Assembly (NCBI RefSeq): GCF_021325795.1
Contig: NZ_JAHPZX010000002.1
Coordinates: forward strand, 186,001-250,000
Reading direction: 5' to 3'
Length of the DNA: 64,000 bases
Source of the DNA: Bordetella sp. LUAb4
GTDB lineage: Bacteria > Pseudomonadota > Gammaproteobacteria > Burkholderiales > Burkholderiaceae_B
The notes beneath the pieces were generated by a model. The model was not told the DNA's origin. It saw only the letters and a program-made list of their open reading frames with translations, and did no database searches. A program made the translations under genes and the position numbers. How positions within the stretch are numbered: the stretch's first letter is position 1; each line of letters starts with the position of its first letter. Shown one piece after another: positions 17,329 through 26,582 of the stretch.

Positions 17329-19605
17329 TTAGTTCGCCCCAGTACCCATCGCCGGATCGGACACCGAGTCCTTGCCGATTTCGATACGGCCGGCGAAGCG
17401 GCGCTGGAACGACGCGGCGCCCGTGCAGGTCACGACAAAGTCGTACCAGTTGCTGCTGTCGCCCAAGGCCCAGGTCAGTTCACCCACCTGGCCAGGCTGC
17501 ACCGTGGCCGTCCACGGGCCATCCTTGCGATAGGCCTTGGCCGTCGCGGTGAAGGTGCAGGCGGTGCTGCCGTTGTTATAGAGCTTCGCGACGACTTGGG
17601 CCGGATCGCACACTTCGTAGCAGACCTGGATCTCGGGCCCCCCCGCGGAGGTCTGTTCGTTCAGGTTGCCCACGAACTCGCGGTGATAACCGTTGGCGCC
17701 CAGCACCCACAGATCGTAGGCGCCGACATCGCCAACCGGCACGGTCCACACGCCGCTGAGCGTCTTGCCCGCTTCCACCACATAGCGCCGCGGCGCCACA
17801 TCCAGATGCTTCTTGTCGTAGACGTGGAACACCGCGCCCGCCGTGCCGTTGTTGGCGAACTCCAGCGTGACGGTGCTGGCACCAGCGGCAACATGCGCCG
17901 TGGTGTGCAGTTCATACGGCAGTGCGCGCGAGGGACGCGACCCGGCGGCTTGCACCGGCAGCGCGGTGGTGCTGGTCGCGGACGGAATCGCCACCGCCGT
18001 CTTGGCGGCCTGGGCCGCGGCCAGGCTGTCGGCGGACGCCTTCGTGGTGCGTCCGGACAGCGTTTCCAAGGCATCGACGTTGGGGCTGACGAAATTGAAG
18101 CAGGACGTCAGGTCGCCGCAGACCGCGCGGCGGTATTTGCTGATCTGCGGCTCGGCCACGCCGAAACGCTTCTCCAGGAACATCAGCGTGGACGTGTGAT
18201 CGAACACTTGCGAGTTCACGTAGCCGCCGCGGCTCCAGGGCGAAACGATCCACATCGGCACGCGCGGGCCAGGGCCGAACGGACGCCCATCGACGTGCGG
18301 CTGTGTGGTGTCGATGGGGGTGTAGTTGTGATACTCCACCGCCATGTCGGTATCGGACAGCGTGGAGCCCCCCGCCACGCTGCCGTCGGCAAAGTGCGAA
18401 GGCGCGGTCGGCGGCGGCAGGTGATCGAAGAATCCGTCGTTTTCGTCGTAGTTGATCAACAGGACGGTCTTGCTCCAGACCTCGGGATTGGCCGTCAACG
18501 CGTCCAGCACTTCCTGCACATACCAGGCGCCTTGCGTGGGGCTGGAAGGTCCGGGGTGCTCGCTGTAGATCGACGGCGGGATGATCCACGACACCGAGGG
18601 CAGCTTGCCGTTGGAGATGTCTTCGCGGAAGGTCTCCAGGAAGCCGTAAGGCATGGTGTTGTGGAAACCCTTGGCCAGCGGACTCAGCGCGTCATCGATG
18701 GCGGGATCATAGAATGCGCCCGCGGCATTGGGCGCCGTGTTGGCGATGGTGCCGTTAACATATACCGGGCGACGCGCGACCGGCATGTTCTCGATTTCCT
18801 TGCGCCAATGACGGAAACCCATCATCTCGTTGCAACCGTAGTTGTCGATCAGGCTTTGGTAGACCTTCCACTTCACCCCGGCCTTCTCCAGGCGGTCGGC
18901 ATAGGTGGTCCACGTCCAGCCGGCGGTCGATGCGCCGATGTCGTTGCCGCCGTTGAACTCGTTGTTCAAGCCCGCGGTGGGCGTGTAGGCGCCGCCAGCC
19001 GGATCCGTGCCGTTGGGGCCATTGGTGCCGGTCCAGTAGAACAGACGGTTGGCAATGGTGCCCGTGTGCATGCCGCAGTGATAGTGGTCGCACAGCGTGA
19101 AGGCGTCGGCCAGCGAGCGCTGGAAAGGCACTTCAGCGGTTTCGTAGTAACCCATGGCCAGCGGCTTCTTGGCATCGGGCCAATTGGCCATGCGGCCGTT
19201 GTCCCAAGCGGCCTGCGAGTCCACCCAGGTGTGCGGCGTACTGCCGGCCCGAATGGCGTTGCCCGCGGCTTCGTCAAGGTGGTAGGGAATGATGGTACCG
19301 GCACCGGGCGTCGCCGTGCCGGTATAGGTCTGGTAGAAGACGTTGGGCGTGACAGGCGTCGGAATGGGGAAGCGGTCGCCGAAGCCCCGCACACCCTTGA
19401 ACGTGCCGAAGTAACTGTCGAAGGAACGGTTCTCCAGCATCAGCATCACGACGTGCTCGACGTCGTTGATGGTGCCGGTGACGTTGTTGGCCTCGATGGC
19501 CAGGGCGCGGCGGATGGCCGGCGGGAAGGCGTTGAGCGCCATGGCCGCGGCACCGGTGCCGAGCGAATTTTGCAGAAACCTGCGTTTCGAAGGATTGAAG
19601 CTCAT
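17329..19605 (-). CDS. plcN: Phosphocholine-specific phospholipase C, Tat-exported
   Basis: The start is the ATG at 19605 (758 aa); a GTG at 19620 is possible. The N-terminus carries a twin-arginine-type signal (NPSKRRFLQNSLG followed by a hydrophobic, Ala-rich stretch). The phosphoesterase domain (about 45-430) has VVMLMLENRSFDSYFG, typical of bacterial phospholipase C and acid phosphatase AcpA relatives. Two DUF756-type beta domains lie near 500-590 and 600-690 (LPYELHTTAHVAAG and YEVCDPAQVVAKLYNNG). The enzyme would hydrolyse phosphatidylcholine or sphingomyelin outside the inner membrane. A small lipoprotein gene lies just upstream. The haemolytic and non-haemolytic types cannot be separated by eye. 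Confidence 0.9.
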   Translation of the reverse strand: MSFNPSKRRFLQNSLGTGAAAMALNAFPPAIRRALAIEANNVTGTINDVEHVVMLMLENRSFDSYFGTFKGVRGFGDRFPIPTPVTPNVFYQTYTGTATPGAGTIIPYHLDEAAGNAIRAGSTPHTWVDSQAAWDNGRMANWPDAKKPLAMGYYETAEVPFQRSLADAFTLCDHYHCGMHTGTIANRLFYWTGTNGPNGTDPAGGAYTPTAGLNNEFNGGNDIGASTAGWTWTTYADRLEKAGVKWKVYQSLIDNYGCNEMMGFRHWRKEIENMPVARRPVYVNGTIANTAPNAAGAFYDPAIDDALSPLAKGFHNTMPYGFLETFREDISNGKLPSVSWIIPPSIYSEHPGPSSPTQGAWYVQEVLDALTANPEVWSKTVLLINYDENDGFFDHLPPPTAPSHFADGSVAGGSTLSDTDMAVEYHNYTPIDTTQPHVDGRPFGPGPRVPMWIVSPWSRGGYVNSQVFDHTSTLMFLEKRFGVAEPQISKYRRAVCGDLTSCFNFVSPNVDALETLSGRTTKASADSLAAAQAAKTAVAIPSATSTTALPVQAAGSRPSRALPYELHTTAHVAAGASTVTLEFANNGTAGAVFHVYDKKHLDVAPRRYVVEAGKTLSGVWTVPVGDVGAYDLWVLGANGYHREFVGNLNEQTSAGGPEIQVCYEVCDPAQVVAKLYNNGSTACTFTATAKAYRKDGPWTATVQPGQVGELTWALGDSSNWYDFVVTCTGAASFQRRFAGRIEIGKDSVSDPAMGTGAN

Positions 19606-19699
19606 GCTGTCTCGTGTCACCTGAATCGTGCACGTGAGTCGTGCACTTGAGTCTGCGTCACCGCCCGGACGGGCGGAAGAGAAATCGAACGAACCGGTC

Positions 19700-19897
19700 T
19701 CAAGGCGCCGGCGCGCAATGCATGGTCGTGCACTGCGCTGGCGTCGAGGTGTCCGGGGGAGCCGGATCGGTCGGCGTCGTCGTCGCCGGCGGCGGCGTAT
19801 CCGAATCGTCGTCGTGCGAACTGCCGTCGAAACAGCCGCCTAGCATAACGACCAACGCAAGCCCGCACACGAGCCGCACTACTGTCATTGGTTTCAA
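19700..19897 (-). CDS. Small putative lipoprotein
   Basis: A 65-aa frame starts at TTG 19897, with GGGGTG four bases upstream; an ATG at 19888 gives 62 aa. It has a lipoprotein signal with lipobox LGGC near residue 22, then an acidic Asp/Ser stretch and a Pro/Thr-rich tail ending CTTMHCAPAP with two Cys. It is 94 bases upstream of the phospholipase start and on the same strand, so the two may be co-expressed. No function can be read from it. Confidence 0.6.
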   Translation of the reverse strand: MKPMTVVRLVCGLALVVMLGGCFDGSSHDDDSDTPPPATTTPTDPAPPDTSTPAQCTTMHCAPAP

Positions 19898-20109
19898 TTT
19901 GCACCCCAGTCATATGGCAAGCCGACGGCATGGTTCCGTCGGGCGTACACATTGTGGAGACCAGCCAAGACGTGGGCATGTCATGCAGCCCAAGCCTGCC
20001 TATGGGGCTATCAGTCGTTTGGGGGCGTGGTTCCGAAAGGCAACGGAGATGACGCGACGTTACGGACCGGGCGCGAGCAGAGGCCATGGACTTGCGAAGA
20101 CGCCGCGGA

Positions 20110-20979
20110 TCAGTGGATGGCCGCGTTGGGCAGGCTGGCGATGAAGGCTTCCGCCAAGGGCATGGAAGCGCGTTCGCGCATGCAGTAGAGATATACCCGC
20201 AAGACGGGCGGATCCGGTTCGATGGCCACGGTGCGCAGGTTCTCGTCCTGCGGCACGTCACGTACCGGCATCAGCGTACAGCCCAGATTGTGCTGGACGG
20301 CCCGGCAGATCATCTCCCGGCTGCCCATCTCCAGCACGGAGCGCGGGCGTACGGCGCGGGCATTCATGGCCTCTTCCATCAGGCTGCGGGTCCACGAGCC
20401 CTGCTCGCGCAGCAGCAAGGTGTGCGAGACCAGATCGTGCAGTGCAATCCGGCCCCGGCCGGCCAATGGATGCGCCCGGTGCGTGACGAGCACCAGCGGG
20501 TCGGTGGCGATCTCGCAACGTAGCAGGCGGGGATCGTTCAAGGGCTCGGAGGCCACCGCCAGATCGACCCGGGAATCGAACAGCGCTTCAAGCATGGAGC
20601 GCGAATTGCCCACTTCGATGCCGATGCTGGCATCCGGATACTGCTCGCGGAATTCGCAGATGATGGATGCGATGTAGTTCGGCCCGGTGGTGCCGATGTG
20701 CAGCGAGCCCGACAGCAGTTGCTTGCCATTGCGCAGCTTGAAATCGATGTCGTGCTGGATCTGCATCATCTGCCGGGCCAGCGGCATCAATTCCGTGCCG
20801 GTGCGGGTCAATTCAAGCCGGCCGCCACGCCGATGGAACAATTCCACGCCGTAACTGGACTCCAGCTGCTGGATGCGTGATGTCACCGTGGGCTGGCTGA
20901 CCTGCAACTGCTTTGCTGCCGCGGTCATGCTGCCCTGCCGCGCGGTTTCGTAGAACGCAGCCAACAGGAAAGGAAGCAT
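20110..20979 (-). CDS. LysR-family transcriptional regulator
   Basis: The product has 289 aa from the ATG at 20979, chosen because it places the first helix as in other LysR proteins; an ATG at 21009 is in frame. The helix-turn-helix is at residues 15-60 (QGSMTAAAKQLQVSQPTVTSR, QLESSYGVELFHRRG). The effector-binding domain starts near residue 90 (LSGSLHIGTTGPNYI) and is complete (VDLAVASEPLNDPRL). Target genes are not clear; it is followed downstream by the lipoprotein and phospholipase genes on the same strand. The LysR/CysB fold is certain, the ligand unknown. Confidence 0.88.
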   Translation of the reverse strand: MLPFLLAAFYETARQGSMTAAAKQLQVSQPTVTSRIQQLESSYGVELFHRRGGRLELTRTGTELMPLARQMMQIQHDIDFKLRNGKQLLSGSLHIGTTGPNYIASIICEFREQYPDASIGIEVGNSRSMLEALFDSRVDLAVASEPLNDPRLLRCEIATDPLVLVTHRAHPLAGRGRIALHDLVSHTLLLREQGSWTRSLMEEAMNARAVRPRSVLEMGSREMICRAVQHNLGCTLMPVRDVPQDENLRTVAIEPDPPVLRVYLYCMRERASMPLAEAFIASLPNAAIH

Positions 20980-21083
20980 GGAATGCACGGGACCGGCGCC
21001 CGCGGGCATGGCCCGCGGCAGGTAGACGAATGAGATGCACCGTTATACCGCCCGAAATTGACACTGAAATGAAACGCGGCTGT

Positions 21084-22082
21084 CTAGTTGCTGACAACCA
21101 CGGTGCTGACGACTTCAGTGTTGCCGGCTTCGGTGTTGCCAACTTCGGTATTTCCGACTTCTGTGTCGTCAACGCCGGTGCTGCCGACTCGGGCCGACTG
21201 ACTCCGGTCATCCGTCTCCGGACAAAGTATGGGACGGGTAGGACGAACGGGTATGGCGATGACTTCCAGCCTGGGGGATGGGCTGGCGCTCGCGACGCGC
21301 CCGATGCTGGGCTTGATCTTGCCGCCATCGATGCCCGCCTCGACCAGATACGCCGCGGCATCCCGGCCAATGCGCGTGCCCACCGAGACCGAGTCCGCAT
21401 AACCCGACAGATAGATCTCGGCGACATCCTTGGCGGCAAGCGCGGGTCGCATTTTGTCCAGGCCGGCATGCAGCGCCGGGGTGACCAGGGGCATCACTTC
21501 GTCGGGCTCGGGCGCGGTGGGCAACAGGCGCCCGGGCCTGAGCTTGAGTTCCCGCAAGTCGCGATGATCCAGCGGGACGGTATCGAAGAACGCATCCTGC
21601 TTTTCCGCGGCGGTCAACGCCAAGGCACATGCCTGAACGGCCGAAGGGCCTGCCGTATCGACCTGGACCACAGCGGTAGCGGCGGCCGTGGTGGCCGTGG
21701 TGGCAGTGGTGGCAGTGGTGGCAGGCGCCGTGACAGTGGCAGTGGCAGTGGCAAGGACAGACGATGGCTTCGTCGTGCCACTGCTGTCAGCAAGCCTGGC
21801 ATCCACGCGCGCATCGACCTCGATTTGCGTGTTCCTGTTCGCCCCTGCCCTGGTCCTGACGCTTACCTTCGCAGTGACCTCGGCCTGGCCGCCGCCATGC
21901 ACCGTCACCGTGGCCGACGCGCGGATCGTCGACGCCGCCCGGGGCGCCAGATCGCCCGACTCATGAGCTTGGCCTGCCGTGGCCGCCAGACGCTCGAAGG
22001 CAAAATCGGCATCGGGTTGGGATTGAACCTGCCGTGGCTCGACGTCGGGGGTGGAAACATAAGTCTGCGCGCTTATCTCCAT
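21084..22082 (-). CDS. Hypothetical protein with degenerate OmpA-like domain and repeat tracts
   Basis: The product has 332 aa from an ATG four bases after the stop of the gene at 22086. It has no signal peptide. Residues ~50-110 are Ala/Thr/Val-rich beta-like; then comes a Thr/Ala tract (TATVTAPATTATTATTATTA, ~115-135). A possible OmpA/MotB-like peptidoglycan-binding fold lies near 205-275 (MRPALAAKDVAEIYLSGYAD, RIGRDAAAYLVEAGIDGG, RLEVIAIPV). The last 35 residues are a pentapeptide run of the type NTEVG repeated. The gene upstream also ends in an OmpA-like segment, so the pair may be duplicated relatives. The function is unknown. Confidence 0.6.
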   Translation of the reverse strand: MEISAQTYVSTPDVEPRQVQSQPDADFAFERLAATAGQAHESGDLAPRAASTIRASATVTVHGGGQAEVTAKVSVRTRAGANRNTQIEVDARVDARLADSSGTTKPSSVLATATATVTAPATTATTATTATTAAATAVVQVDTAGPSAVQACALALTAAEKQDAFFDTVPLDHRDLRELKLRPGRLLPTAPEPDEVMPLVTPALHAGLDKMRPALAAKDVAEIYLSGYADSVSVGTRIGRDAAAYLVEAGIDGGKIKPSIGRVASASPSPRLEVIAIPVRPTRPILCPETDDRSQSARVGSTGVDDTEVGNTEVGNTEAGNTEVVSTVVVSN

Positions 22083-22085
22083 GAT

Positions 22086-22586
22086 CTACTTGGGCCTGCC
22101 GAACACAAACACCGTAAACCCCAGCGTCGAGACTTCGAGCGCGCCGGAAATACTCCTGACCGCGCAAGGCTTGAGACCCCGCTCCACGAGATATTGCTTC
22201 ACCATATCGGCGAGGCGATCCGCCACCACGCGGCTTCCCCTCACATGCCCCTGTATCTGGATTTCATCGACGCTCCACTTCTCCAGATCAAGAAACAGAT
22301 CGTCGATTCCACTGCGCACCCATGGCTTCAACTTGTTCAGCCGATTGGTCACCTCGGCGTTGAAGCGGTTGACGTGCGCCGCCGACATGCTGAGCAGAGA
22401 GCCACCCCGAACGTAGCTGCACACCAGACCCGGCCGCTCTTCAGGATTCACGCTGGACACCGCATTCAGTGTCGAGACTTCCGCACAGTTGACCCTGATG
22501 GGCCGTTCCAGCGAGCGCTCTGCCAGCTTCTTGATCACGGCCTCCGACGAAGGCGCCGGACATACGGCAAAAGCGCTGAAACTCAT
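22086..22586 (-). CDS. Hypothetical protein, weakly OmpA-like
   Basis: The product has 166 aa from the ATG at 22586; a TTG at 22640 would add 18 residues. Neither start has a good ribosome site. The C-terminal half looks like a decayed OmpA-type domain (KPWVRSGIDDLFLDLEKWS, VDEIQIQGHVRGSRVVADRL, LVERGLKPCAVRSI). Three Cys lie in the N-terminal half. It is packed directly against the next gene downstream, so the two are probably one transcript. No function is assigned. Confidence 0.55.
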   Translation of the reverse strand: MSFSAFAVCPAPSSEAVIKKLAERSLERPIRVNCAEVSTLNAVSSVNPEERPGLVCSYVRGGSLLSMSAAHVNRFNAEVTNRLNKLKPWVRSGIDDLFLDLEKWSVDEIQIQGHVRGSRVVADRLADMVKQYLVERGLKPCAVRSISGALEVSTLGFTVFVFGRPK

Positions 22587-22858
22587 GTTTGCAGCATTTG
22601 AGAAATGAGAGACCCGGTCCAGCGCCAAGAAATACTCCAAGTGAGCAAGAGGAATGAATGTCGAAAAGCACTTCGCGCCATGCTCGGCAATGCGAGCAGG
22701 CGCGAATGTGATTTTGCATGTCAGTTACGCAATCAGCTTGATTGTTCCATCGCATCTCAAAATACATACGCATGGCGCAAGGACACGCGCGATGGCAGCG
22801 CAACGACATCGATCAGCCGTGCAAGGCAGGCAATAGCTCGCCTGCGCAATGGAGCAGG

Positions 22859-23851
22859 CTAGCCGCGACCGTCGTCCAGCAGTGCGGACTCGAATGCGTG
22901 CTGTGCCTCGGCTTGCATGAGCACCGGCAGCAAGGCCGCGCCGTAAACGGCGGCGAGAGGTTCGGCCCCGGGCTCGGAGGATGCCGATGTCGTGGGTGAT
23001 GGCGTGGGCGTGTGCAGGCGCGCGGCCCTGGCCGTTGACCCGCCGCCTCCCACCGTCTGCAAGACCTGCAAGGCCTCTTCCATGCCCGCCGTGGCCGCAG
23101 CCGGCAACAGGGTCGTCAGGCTGATGCGCCTGACACCCAGCTCACGCAGCCGCGCCAGCGGCACGCGGCCCGCCGAAGGGGCCGCCGCCAGTCCGGTGCC
23201 GGCGCTGATCGTCACGGGAATCCGCAACGCGCGCACCAGGCTGTCGATCTCCGCCGCGCCGCGCGGCGCCATCGGCAGGATGAGATCGGCGCCCGCTTGC
23301 TCGTAGGCCAGCACCCGCGCAAGCACGTCATCGACGGACTCGACCGCGCAAGCATCGGTACGAACGATGACGAGGAAATTCGTGTCGCGGCGCGCGCGGC
23401 AGGCCGCCCGTATCTTCCCGCACATCTCCGCCACGCTGACCACTTCCTTGCCCGCGCCGGCGCCATGGCGACGCGGCACCACCTGGTCTTCCAGATTGAC
23501 GCCGGCCGCGCCCGCCTCTTCGAACAATTCGACGGTGTGGTAAGCGCCCCGCGCATTGCCATAGCCGGCATCGGCATCCGCGGTGATGGGGATGCCCGCC
23601 ACACGCACCAGGCGGCGGCAGTGCTCGACGCTTTCCGCCAGGCCCAGCAGGCCTATGTCGGGCTGGCCCAACAGGGCCATGGCCAGCATGGCCCCGCTGA
23701 TGCAGGCACTGCGATAGCCGGCACGCTCCACCAGCCTGAGGCTGAAGACATCATGAACGGCCGGGGCAATGATGAAGGACTCGTCCTGCAACTGGCGCCG
23801 CAGCGCGGCGCGTTTCGTAGCGGCATCGGGGATGGACATCACGGTCGTCAT
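22859..23851 (-). CDS. Isocitrate lyase/PEP-mutase superfamily protein
   Basis: The product has 330 aa. It carries the superfamily's metal-binding DADAGYGN and the EDQ loop. The lyase loop that normally reads K-R-C-G-H is here PRRHGAGAGK, lacking the catalytic Cys, which argues against isocitrate or methylisocitrate lyase activity and for an oxaloacetate-decarboxylase or C-P-hydrolase-type role. The last ~60 residues (HTPTPSPTTSASSEPG) are a low-complexity link to a short helical tail. Its ATG overlaps the stop of the upstream Bug gene by four bases, so the transported substrate is probably the carboxylate this enzyme acts on. Confidence 0.85.
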   Translation of the reverse strand: MTTVMSIPDAATKRAALRRQLQDESFIIAPAVHDVFSLRLVERAGYRSACISGAMLAMALLGQPDIGLLGLAESVEHCRRLVRVAGIPITADADAGYGNARGAYHTVELFEEAGAAGVNLEDQVVPRRHGAGAGKEVVSVAEMCGKIRAACRARRDTNFLVIVRTDACAVESVDDVLARVLAYEQAGADLILPMAPRGAAEIDSLVRALRIPVTISAGTGLAAAPSAGRVPLARLRELGVRRISLTTLLPAAATAGMEEALQVLQTVGGGGSTARAARLHTPTPSPTTSASSEPGAEPLAAVYGAALLPVLMQAEAQHAFESALLDDGRG

Positions 23852-24843
23852 TCCTTGGGCATGCTCTCGGCCAGACGGCGCATCGTGGCTTCACGGCTGT
23901 CGATCAGCCTGGTCCATTCATCGCCGCCCAGGTAGGCAAGCACCGGCGCGTCATTGCCGGCTTTGCGCAGGTAGTCGGGGTCGGCCAGCGTCGCCTTGAT
24001 CGCCGCATCCAGCTTGGCCACGATGGGTGCCGGCACGCCGGCGGGAACCGCGAAGCCACGCTCCGCCGGCATCACGTCGTCGAAGCCCTGCTCGCGGGCA
24101 GTGGGCACGTCGGGAAACGAATGCGCGCGCGCATCACTCATCTGGGCAATGACTTTCAAGGGCACTGCTTCCTTGCCGGGGTCGGGCATTTCACCCGTGG
24201 TCACCGCGGCGAAATCGATGTAACCGCCCAGCAGCGCCGTCTTCGACTGTGACGTGCCGTTGTACGGGATGTCATTGAGCTTCACCCCCGCCACGTTCTG
24301 TAGTTGCAGCAGAGCGAGATGCCCATTGGTGCCCACGCCGTTATGGCCGATGGACAGCGAGCCGGGCTTCGCCCTCAGGGCCGCCACGACGTCGCCGAGC
24401 GAGTTATAAGGGCTGTCCTTGCGCGTGACCAGAATGGTCGGATCGGACAGCACGCGCGCCACCAGTTGCAGCTTGCGCGGGTCGTACTGCGTTTTCTTGT
24501 ACAAGGGCACGAAGGCCATGGCCGGCAAGTTGACCACGCCCAGCGTGTAGCCGTCGGGGTTGGCGCGGGCCACCGAGGTATTGGAGATCTCGCTGGCGGC
24601 GCCGGGCCGGTTGACGATCACGAAGTTGGCCTTGCCGCCCAGATGCTTCTGGATGAACGGCATCATCGTGCGCGCCATGATGTCCGTTCCGCCGCCCGCC
24701 GCGAATCCCACGTAGACCTGGATCGGATGGTCCTCCGGCCATTCGGCCAGCGCCGGCGCGGCATTCACCGCCAGCAGCAGCGCCGCCGCGGCACGCAAGC
24801 GCCGGATTGCCGGCACGGAACGTCGGGTCAGGATGGGTTGCAT
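23848..24843 (-). CDS. Bug/TctC-family periplasmic tricarboxylate-type binding protein
   Basis: The product has 331 aa from the ATG at 24843, behind a strong GAGGGGAG site. The signal peptide ends near APALAEWPEDHPI. The family pattern is clear: IQVYVGFAAGGGTDIMARTM, IVNRPGAASEISNTSVARANPDGYTLG and a C-terminal VPAGVPAPIVAKLDAAI. Family length is normal. No TctA/TctB membrane partners are present, as usual for Bug proteins of Bordetella and relatives. It is co-transcribed with the PEP-mutase-family gene and divergent from a LysR gene 153 bases away, which probably regulates it. Confidence 0.92.
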   Translation of the reverse strand: MQPILTRRSVPAIRRLRAAAALLLAVNAAPALAEWPEDHPIQVYVGFAAGGGTDIMARTMMPFIQKHLGGKANFVIVNRPGAASEISNTSVARANPDGYTLGVVNLPAMAFVPLYKKTQYDPRKLQLVARVLSDPTILVTRKDSPYNSLGDVVAALRAKPGSLSIGHNGVGTNGHLALLQLQNVAGVKLNDIPYNGTSQSKTALLGGYIDFAAVTTGEMPDPGKEAVPLKVIAQMSDARAHSFPDVPTAREQGFDDVMPAERGFAVPAGVPAPIVAKLDAAIKATLADPDYLRKAGNDAPVLAYLGGDEWTRLIDSREATMRRLAESMPKE

Positions 24844-24996
24844 GGTTCTCCCCTCGTTGGAATGGATGCAGGCGCGGCCCGGGCCCACCGCGCGTGGTAT
24901 TGATTGCCCGTGGCACTACGATACGCAGCGCCCCGCCATGCAAAAAGCGACTTATTTTCACCACCGGGCAGTCGCAAAACGACTATCATCTCGTCC

Positions 24997-25902
24997 ATGA
25001 CACTCAAGCAGCTGGAAGCGTTCTACTGGGCCGCGACATTGGGAAGTTTTTCCCTGGCAGCCACGCGCCTGCACGTCACGCAGTCCTCTCTTTCCAAGCG
25101 GATCGCCGAACTGGAGGATGACCTGGGCAGCGCGTTGTTCGATCGCACAGGCCAGCGCGCCATTCCTACCGATGCCGGCCTGCGCCTGCTCGACCATGCG
25201 GCGCACATGCTGGAGGTGGAAAGCCGTATCCGCAGCGACCTGGGCGGCGGTCCGGTGCGCGGGTCCAGCCGTTTCGGCATCAGCGAGCTGATCGCCACCA
25301 CCTGGTTTCCCAACTTCGTCGCGCGGGTTCAACGGGAGCATCCCCATCTTGCGCTGGAACCCCAGGTCGATCTGACCAACGGACTGCTGCGCAAGCTGGA
25401 GCGCGGCGAGCTGGATTTCGCCATCATCCCCGGCCCGGCCACGTCGGCCGCGCTGGCGAGCGAAAAGATCGGTGAACTGGAGTACTGCTGGATGGCCGCC
25501 CCCCAGCGCCTGGCGAAGGGAACGATGCTCAGGGCACAGCATTTCCAAGAGCATCCCGTGATCACGCTCAGCCCCGAGGCCGGCCTTGCGCAGGCGTTCG
25601 AACGGTGGCTGGCGGCGCAACAGCTGCAAATACCACGGGCCCTGACTTGCAACAGCCTGACGGCCCTCATCGCGTTGGTCACGGCGGGCCTGGGCATCAG
25701 CTTTTTTCCGCGTCGCTACGTCGAACCGTACGTGCGGGCCGGCAAGCTGGTCGAACTTGCGAGCGACCCGCCGCTGCCCCGCCTCACCTACTGCTTCCAC
25801 TGGCGCGCCGCGGATACGCGCAGGGCGGTGGCATCGCTGCGCGGGATCAGCCGGGAGACTGCCGACTTCACGCTTACCGCGCCGCTCGTTCCCGCGCTGT
25901 AA
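24997..25902 (+). CDS. LysR-family regulator divergent from the Bug/PEP-mutase operon
   Basis: The product has 301 aa; the ATG at 24997 gives the standard LysR start MTLKQLEAFYWAATLGSFS. The helix-turn-helix is AATRLHVTQSSLSKRIAEL and the substrate domain runs from about residue 85 to 290 (RFGISELIATTWFPNF, GLGISFFPRRYVEPY). The divergent arrangement with the Bug gene suggests local control of that operon. The ligand is not known. Confidence 0.9.
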   Translation: MTLKQLEAFYWAATLGSFSLAATRLHVTQSSLSKRIAELEDDLGSALFDRTGQRAIPTDAGLRLLDHAAHMLEVESRIRSDLGGGPVRGSSRFGISELIATTWFPNFVARVQREHPHLALEPQVDLTNGLLRKLERGELDFAIIPGPATSAALASEKIGELEYCWMAAPQRLAKGTMLRAQHFQEHPVITLSPEAGLAQAFERWLAAQQLQIPRALTCNSLTALIALVTAGLGISFFPRRYVEPYVRAGKLVELASDPPLPRLTYCFHWRAADTRRAVASLRGISRETADFTLTAPLVPAL

Positions 25903-26103
25903 CGTGGCGAGAGCCACCGGCTGTCGCGGCCGCGGCAACAACGCGCGCTGCGCGCCATTTTGTCTCGCCGCGACCGCTTGCGTCTCATGCCGGCAACAGG
26001 CATCTGGTATGGTTGCGGAAAGCGCCGCGCTGTCGCGGTAGCGGTGCTTTACCTCCCGGTTTACCGCCCCATTTTTTTGCCTTATCAGACACGAGGTGTC
26101 CTC

Positions 26104-26415
26104 ATGCAACGCGATTTTGATCTAGTAGTCACCATTCTCGGCACGTTCCGCGACGCCGCCGCGGCGACGCTCACCGGCCAGGAAGTTACCAAGGCCGTGC
26201 AGGAACTGGCTGAAGACGACCTGTCCGCGGCAACGGTCGAGCACCACCTGGAAATTCTGGCCGACGCCGGCCTGGCCAAGAAGCTGACCGAAGGCCCCAC
26301 CGGCCAGGACGCCGTATGGCGCATCACCTGGAAGGGCTATGACGCCCTGGAACAGGATGATGAGGACGAAGAGGAAGAAGAGGAAGACGACGATCTCGAG
26401 TACGACGAGGAATAA
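26104..26415 (+). CDS. DUF2513-like winged-helix protein with acidic tail
   Basis: The product has 103 aa. Residues 1-80 fit the DUF2513 pattern: MQRDFDLVVTILGTFRD, then VEHHLEILADAGLAKKL and a WRITWKGYDAL ending. The last ~23 residues are almost only Asp and Glu (codons mostly GAG/GAA/GAC). The family is a winged helix often encoded in phages and islands. The gene stands alone and has a strong terminator. The acidic tail may mimic nucleic acid or help solubility; that is inference. Confidence 0.75.
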   Translation: MQRDFDLVVTILGTFRDAAAATLTGQEVTKAVQELAEDDLSAATVEHHLEILADAGLAKKLTEGPTGQDAVWRITWKGYDALEQDDEDEEEEEEDDDLEYDEE

Positions 26416-26465
26416 GTCGAGGGCATCTGCCCCGCGCCCTCTTCCGCGTAGCGGTACGTAGCGCC

Positions 26466-26493
26466 AGCCGGCCACTCATGGGCCGGCTTTTTT
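26466..26493 (+). terminator. Intrinsic terminator after the DUF2513-like gene
   Basis: AGCCGGCC (26466-26473) pairs perfectly with GGCCGGCT (26481-26488) across ACTCATG, followed by TTTTTT. Confidence 0.85.
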
Positions 26494-26582
26494 CATGCCG
26501 CGTCTCGACGCTGCGTGCGCGAGCGTGACTTGTTTCACGCCGCTACTCGTGCAAGCGGCGCAAGGACATGGCCGCAAGCGCA

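Noticed and set aside
17257-19650. A 797-codon plus-strand frame
   Set aside because: It is antisense to a clear phospholipase C and has Arg/Gly/His-rich composition typical of antisense high-GC frames.
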